Assembly: GCA_900556395.1 (NCBI GenBank)
Contig: USOQ01000062.1
Coordinates: 1-14,294 of the forward strand
Source of the DNA: Candidatus Segatella caccae
Lineage (GTDB): Bacteria > Bacteroidota > Bacteroidia > Bacteroidales > Bacteroidaceae
Direction: 5' to 3'
DNA length: 14,294 bases
Positions 13,801 through 14,294 of this stretch are shown here, in pieces. The first letter of the stretch is position 1, and every line of letters begins with the position of its first letter. The notes under the pieces were generated by a model, which saw only the letters and a list, made by a program, of their open reading frames with translations, searched no databases and had not been told where the DNA came from. The translations under genes and the position numbers were made by a program.

Positions 13801-14294
13801 CAGGGTCACGATACTGTCGCCCAACTCCCAGGCACCTTTCTCCAGCAGTTTGTTGCCGGCGATGATGGAATATACGATGTGCGCTCCGTTCTCCGAAGAG
13901 CCCACCTGAATATAGACCGGCTTGCCATCACGAGGGAAGGTCTTCGCCGTCTGATAATACCATTCGGTAGTTGGCTCCACCGGATGGGTATCCTTCATAC
14001 TGAAGAGCGTGAACTTCTGCTGCAGGGTATCCTGTCCGCAGATTGCCTCCAACTGATGAACGCCAGATTTCCAAACGAGGGAAGAAGAGGCAGATGAAGC
14101 ATATTCCTTGATAGAAACCGGTACATTCGCCTCGGCGTCCTTCCATTCGCCCTTATCAATTCGATATTTCAACCTACAAGAAATCGGCATACCACTGGCA
14201 TTGCGGTAAGCGAAGGTCACCGTCTTCAGACTGTCTGCTTCGATACGCTTAGGAAGATTCACCGTGAGGATGGTTGGCTTGGTGCCCAGAGGCA
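10804..14294 (-). CDS. Alpha-2-macroglobulin family protein, C-terminal 1,162 residues (5' end outside window)
   Basis: The frame is open to the right edge. A GTG at 14262 is internal, since PLGTKPTILT precedes it in frame, so the start lies beyond 14294. Numbering from that GTG: about 1-190 are macroglobulin-type Ig domains. Residues 194-250 hold the conserved LNIAWKTFRNRLTPGQKEEW and LMSVLYDKSLD of the bacterial A2M family. About 310-385 sit where the bait region would be. NLNETAFFYPAL...SVTTWKFMGLAHD (386-426) is the A2M domain signature. About 600-1010 form the alpha/alpha-toroid thioester-domain fold (LADGSFAWWKGMEGSRYMTT at 727-746). About 1025-1152 are the C-terminal receptor-like domain. 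The CxEQ thioester is missing: NAVS (612-615) occupies its place. Such proteins are periplasmic or lipoprotein protease traps or envelope guards. A trap without covalent bonding is the likely reading. Confidence 0.9.
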   Translation of the reverse strand, partial: PLGTKPTILTVNLPKRIEADSLKTVTFAYRNASGMPISCRLKYRIDKGEWKDAEANVPVSIKEYASSASSSLVWKSGVHQLEAICGQDTLQQKFTLFSMKDTHPVEPTTEWYYQTAKTFPRDGKPVYIQVGSSENGAHIVYSIIAGNKLLEKGAWELGDSIVTLPFTYKEEYASGIVLNYSFVKQGKCYTRMMSIARPLPEKKLNIAWKTFRNRLTPGQKEEWTLKITTPDGKPAKAQLMSVLYDKSLDQIAPHFWNLSLDFYQSLPNCYWKHNLTFRPFYLNGVYPTKYYDEKQLDVDKFDGKFFSYYAYMQAVELSKLERSLGGTVEAVRIKKDELVKEEAKVMRIRGSKMVRVGAAAPSANKVFDVVEEMPQFVGGSGSDVGQYLDKVQVRENLNETAFFYPALESDNNGNVAIRFTLPESVTTWKFMGLAHDKEMRNGLLVDEAVAQKTVMVLPNMPRFLREGDKSSIVVKLFNTSDKKVSGNARMQILDAETQKVVWQKTQNYSINAEGSATVSFDVQGLKEGVYINKVVAAGNGYSDGEQHYLPVLGNSELVTRTLPITLTEKGEKHFDLTSLFADKEGKQAAQAERAKVTIEYSNHPSWLMIQALPSLSKAKDDNAVSLMSAIYSNSIARHIMKQSPVIAQVVKLWKQEAASAESARAAKGGKADEAGTSLQSVLEKNQELRELVLNETPWMMDADRESEQKKLLIEYLDESLCQNRLTDEVAKLRKLQLADGSFAWWKGMEGSRYMTTEVAEMMVRLNRMVGVQQETKDMLTAALRYLQRKAAAEVKDMKKEAEKKRNVRPSELAIHYLYILSLNGRKLDPAATYLLQNMAERTGEFTIYGKARAAVVLASNGQQAKAADYLQSIAEYSVSRPGMGRYFDTRNAYYSWRDYKIPTQVAAIEATEMLGTKAGKAFAAENLTVQQAIDEMKLWLLQSKRTQAWDTPVNTVDAVYAFLNGKEILLQKSADDATIRIDGKPLQLPQATAGLGYVKTSKQGAPHTLTIDKKNEGTSWGAVYAQFVLSSAEIAASETGIKVVRKVENAKNVKVGDKVKVVLAITADRDYDFVQVVDKRAACLEPVTQLSGYQWSMGCYVAPKDYTTNLYFGRLSKGRHVVEMEYYIDRKGEYQAGTCAAQCAYSPEFGGRAEAYRLNVKE

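Noticed and set aside
11026..14097. Long plus-strand frames opposite the macroglobulin (11026-11844, 12652-13149, 13354-14097)
   Set aside because: They are shadows of a large, well-supported gene, with His/Leu/Arg-rich products and no promoter or start context.
14260..14262. GTG at 14262 as start of the macroglobulin
   Set aside because: The frame continues open to the window edge with plausible protein sequence, the 1,152-residue product would start within an Ig-like domain, and no signal peptide is present.

Overview
The window looks like a chromosomal segment from a gut- or oral-type Bacteroidetes, most likely Prevotellaceae (Prevotella/Segatella). Three things support this. Promoters fit the Bacteroidetes pattern TTTG-N19-21-TAnnTTTG, and strong Shine-Dalgarno sites are rare. 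The gene content is typical: two ExbD paralogues behind ExbB, a PorQ-like type IX secretion protein next to cmk, a DUF1573 protein and a thioester-less alpha-2-macroglobulin. The TonB carries the N-terminus usual for this phylum. No mobile element, CRISPR array, phage gene or rRNA is visible.

Left block (1-6398, all minus strand), in transcription order: tonB, a polyprenyl diphosphate synthase, a TatD-family metal-dependent hydrolase, tRNA-Ser(GGA), then the tightly overlapping operon exbB / 4-TM protein of unknown function / exbD / exbD, an Lrp/AsnC regulator, and the first 21 codons of enolase. TonB, ExbB and ExbD together form the proton-driven motor that energises outer-membrane TonB-dependent receptors. 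Here tonB has its own promoter and sits about 3 kb upstream of the exb operon. The only good promoter found ahead of the exb operon also lies ahead of the tRNA gene.

Middle block (6678-8740, plus strand): a promoter, a leader with a short direct repeat, porQ (type IX secretion) and cmk (CMP/dCMP kinase). After cmk a second consensus promoter has no gene behind it and is followed about 80 bases later by a strong hairpin with a T-rich tract. This is a candidate small RNA of roughly 115-120 nt.

Right block (8740-14294, minus strand), in transcription order: a large alpha-2-macroglobulin-like protein whose 5' end lies outside the window, a secreted DUF1573 protein, and ispH (LytB, last step of the MEP isoprenoid pathway, GTG start). 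No consensus promoter is visible in the two gaps, so read-through from the large gene is plausible. IspH supplies the C5 units that the polyprenyl synthase of the left block condenses, but the two genes are not co-transcribed.

Most of the window is housekeeping and envelope physiology. I did not find a convincing new multigene system. The best leads are the orphan transcription unit after cmk, the unassigned membrane protein inside the exb operon, a TonB-like VxxMPxFxGG segment inside the macroglobulin, and structured repeats in several intergenic gaps.
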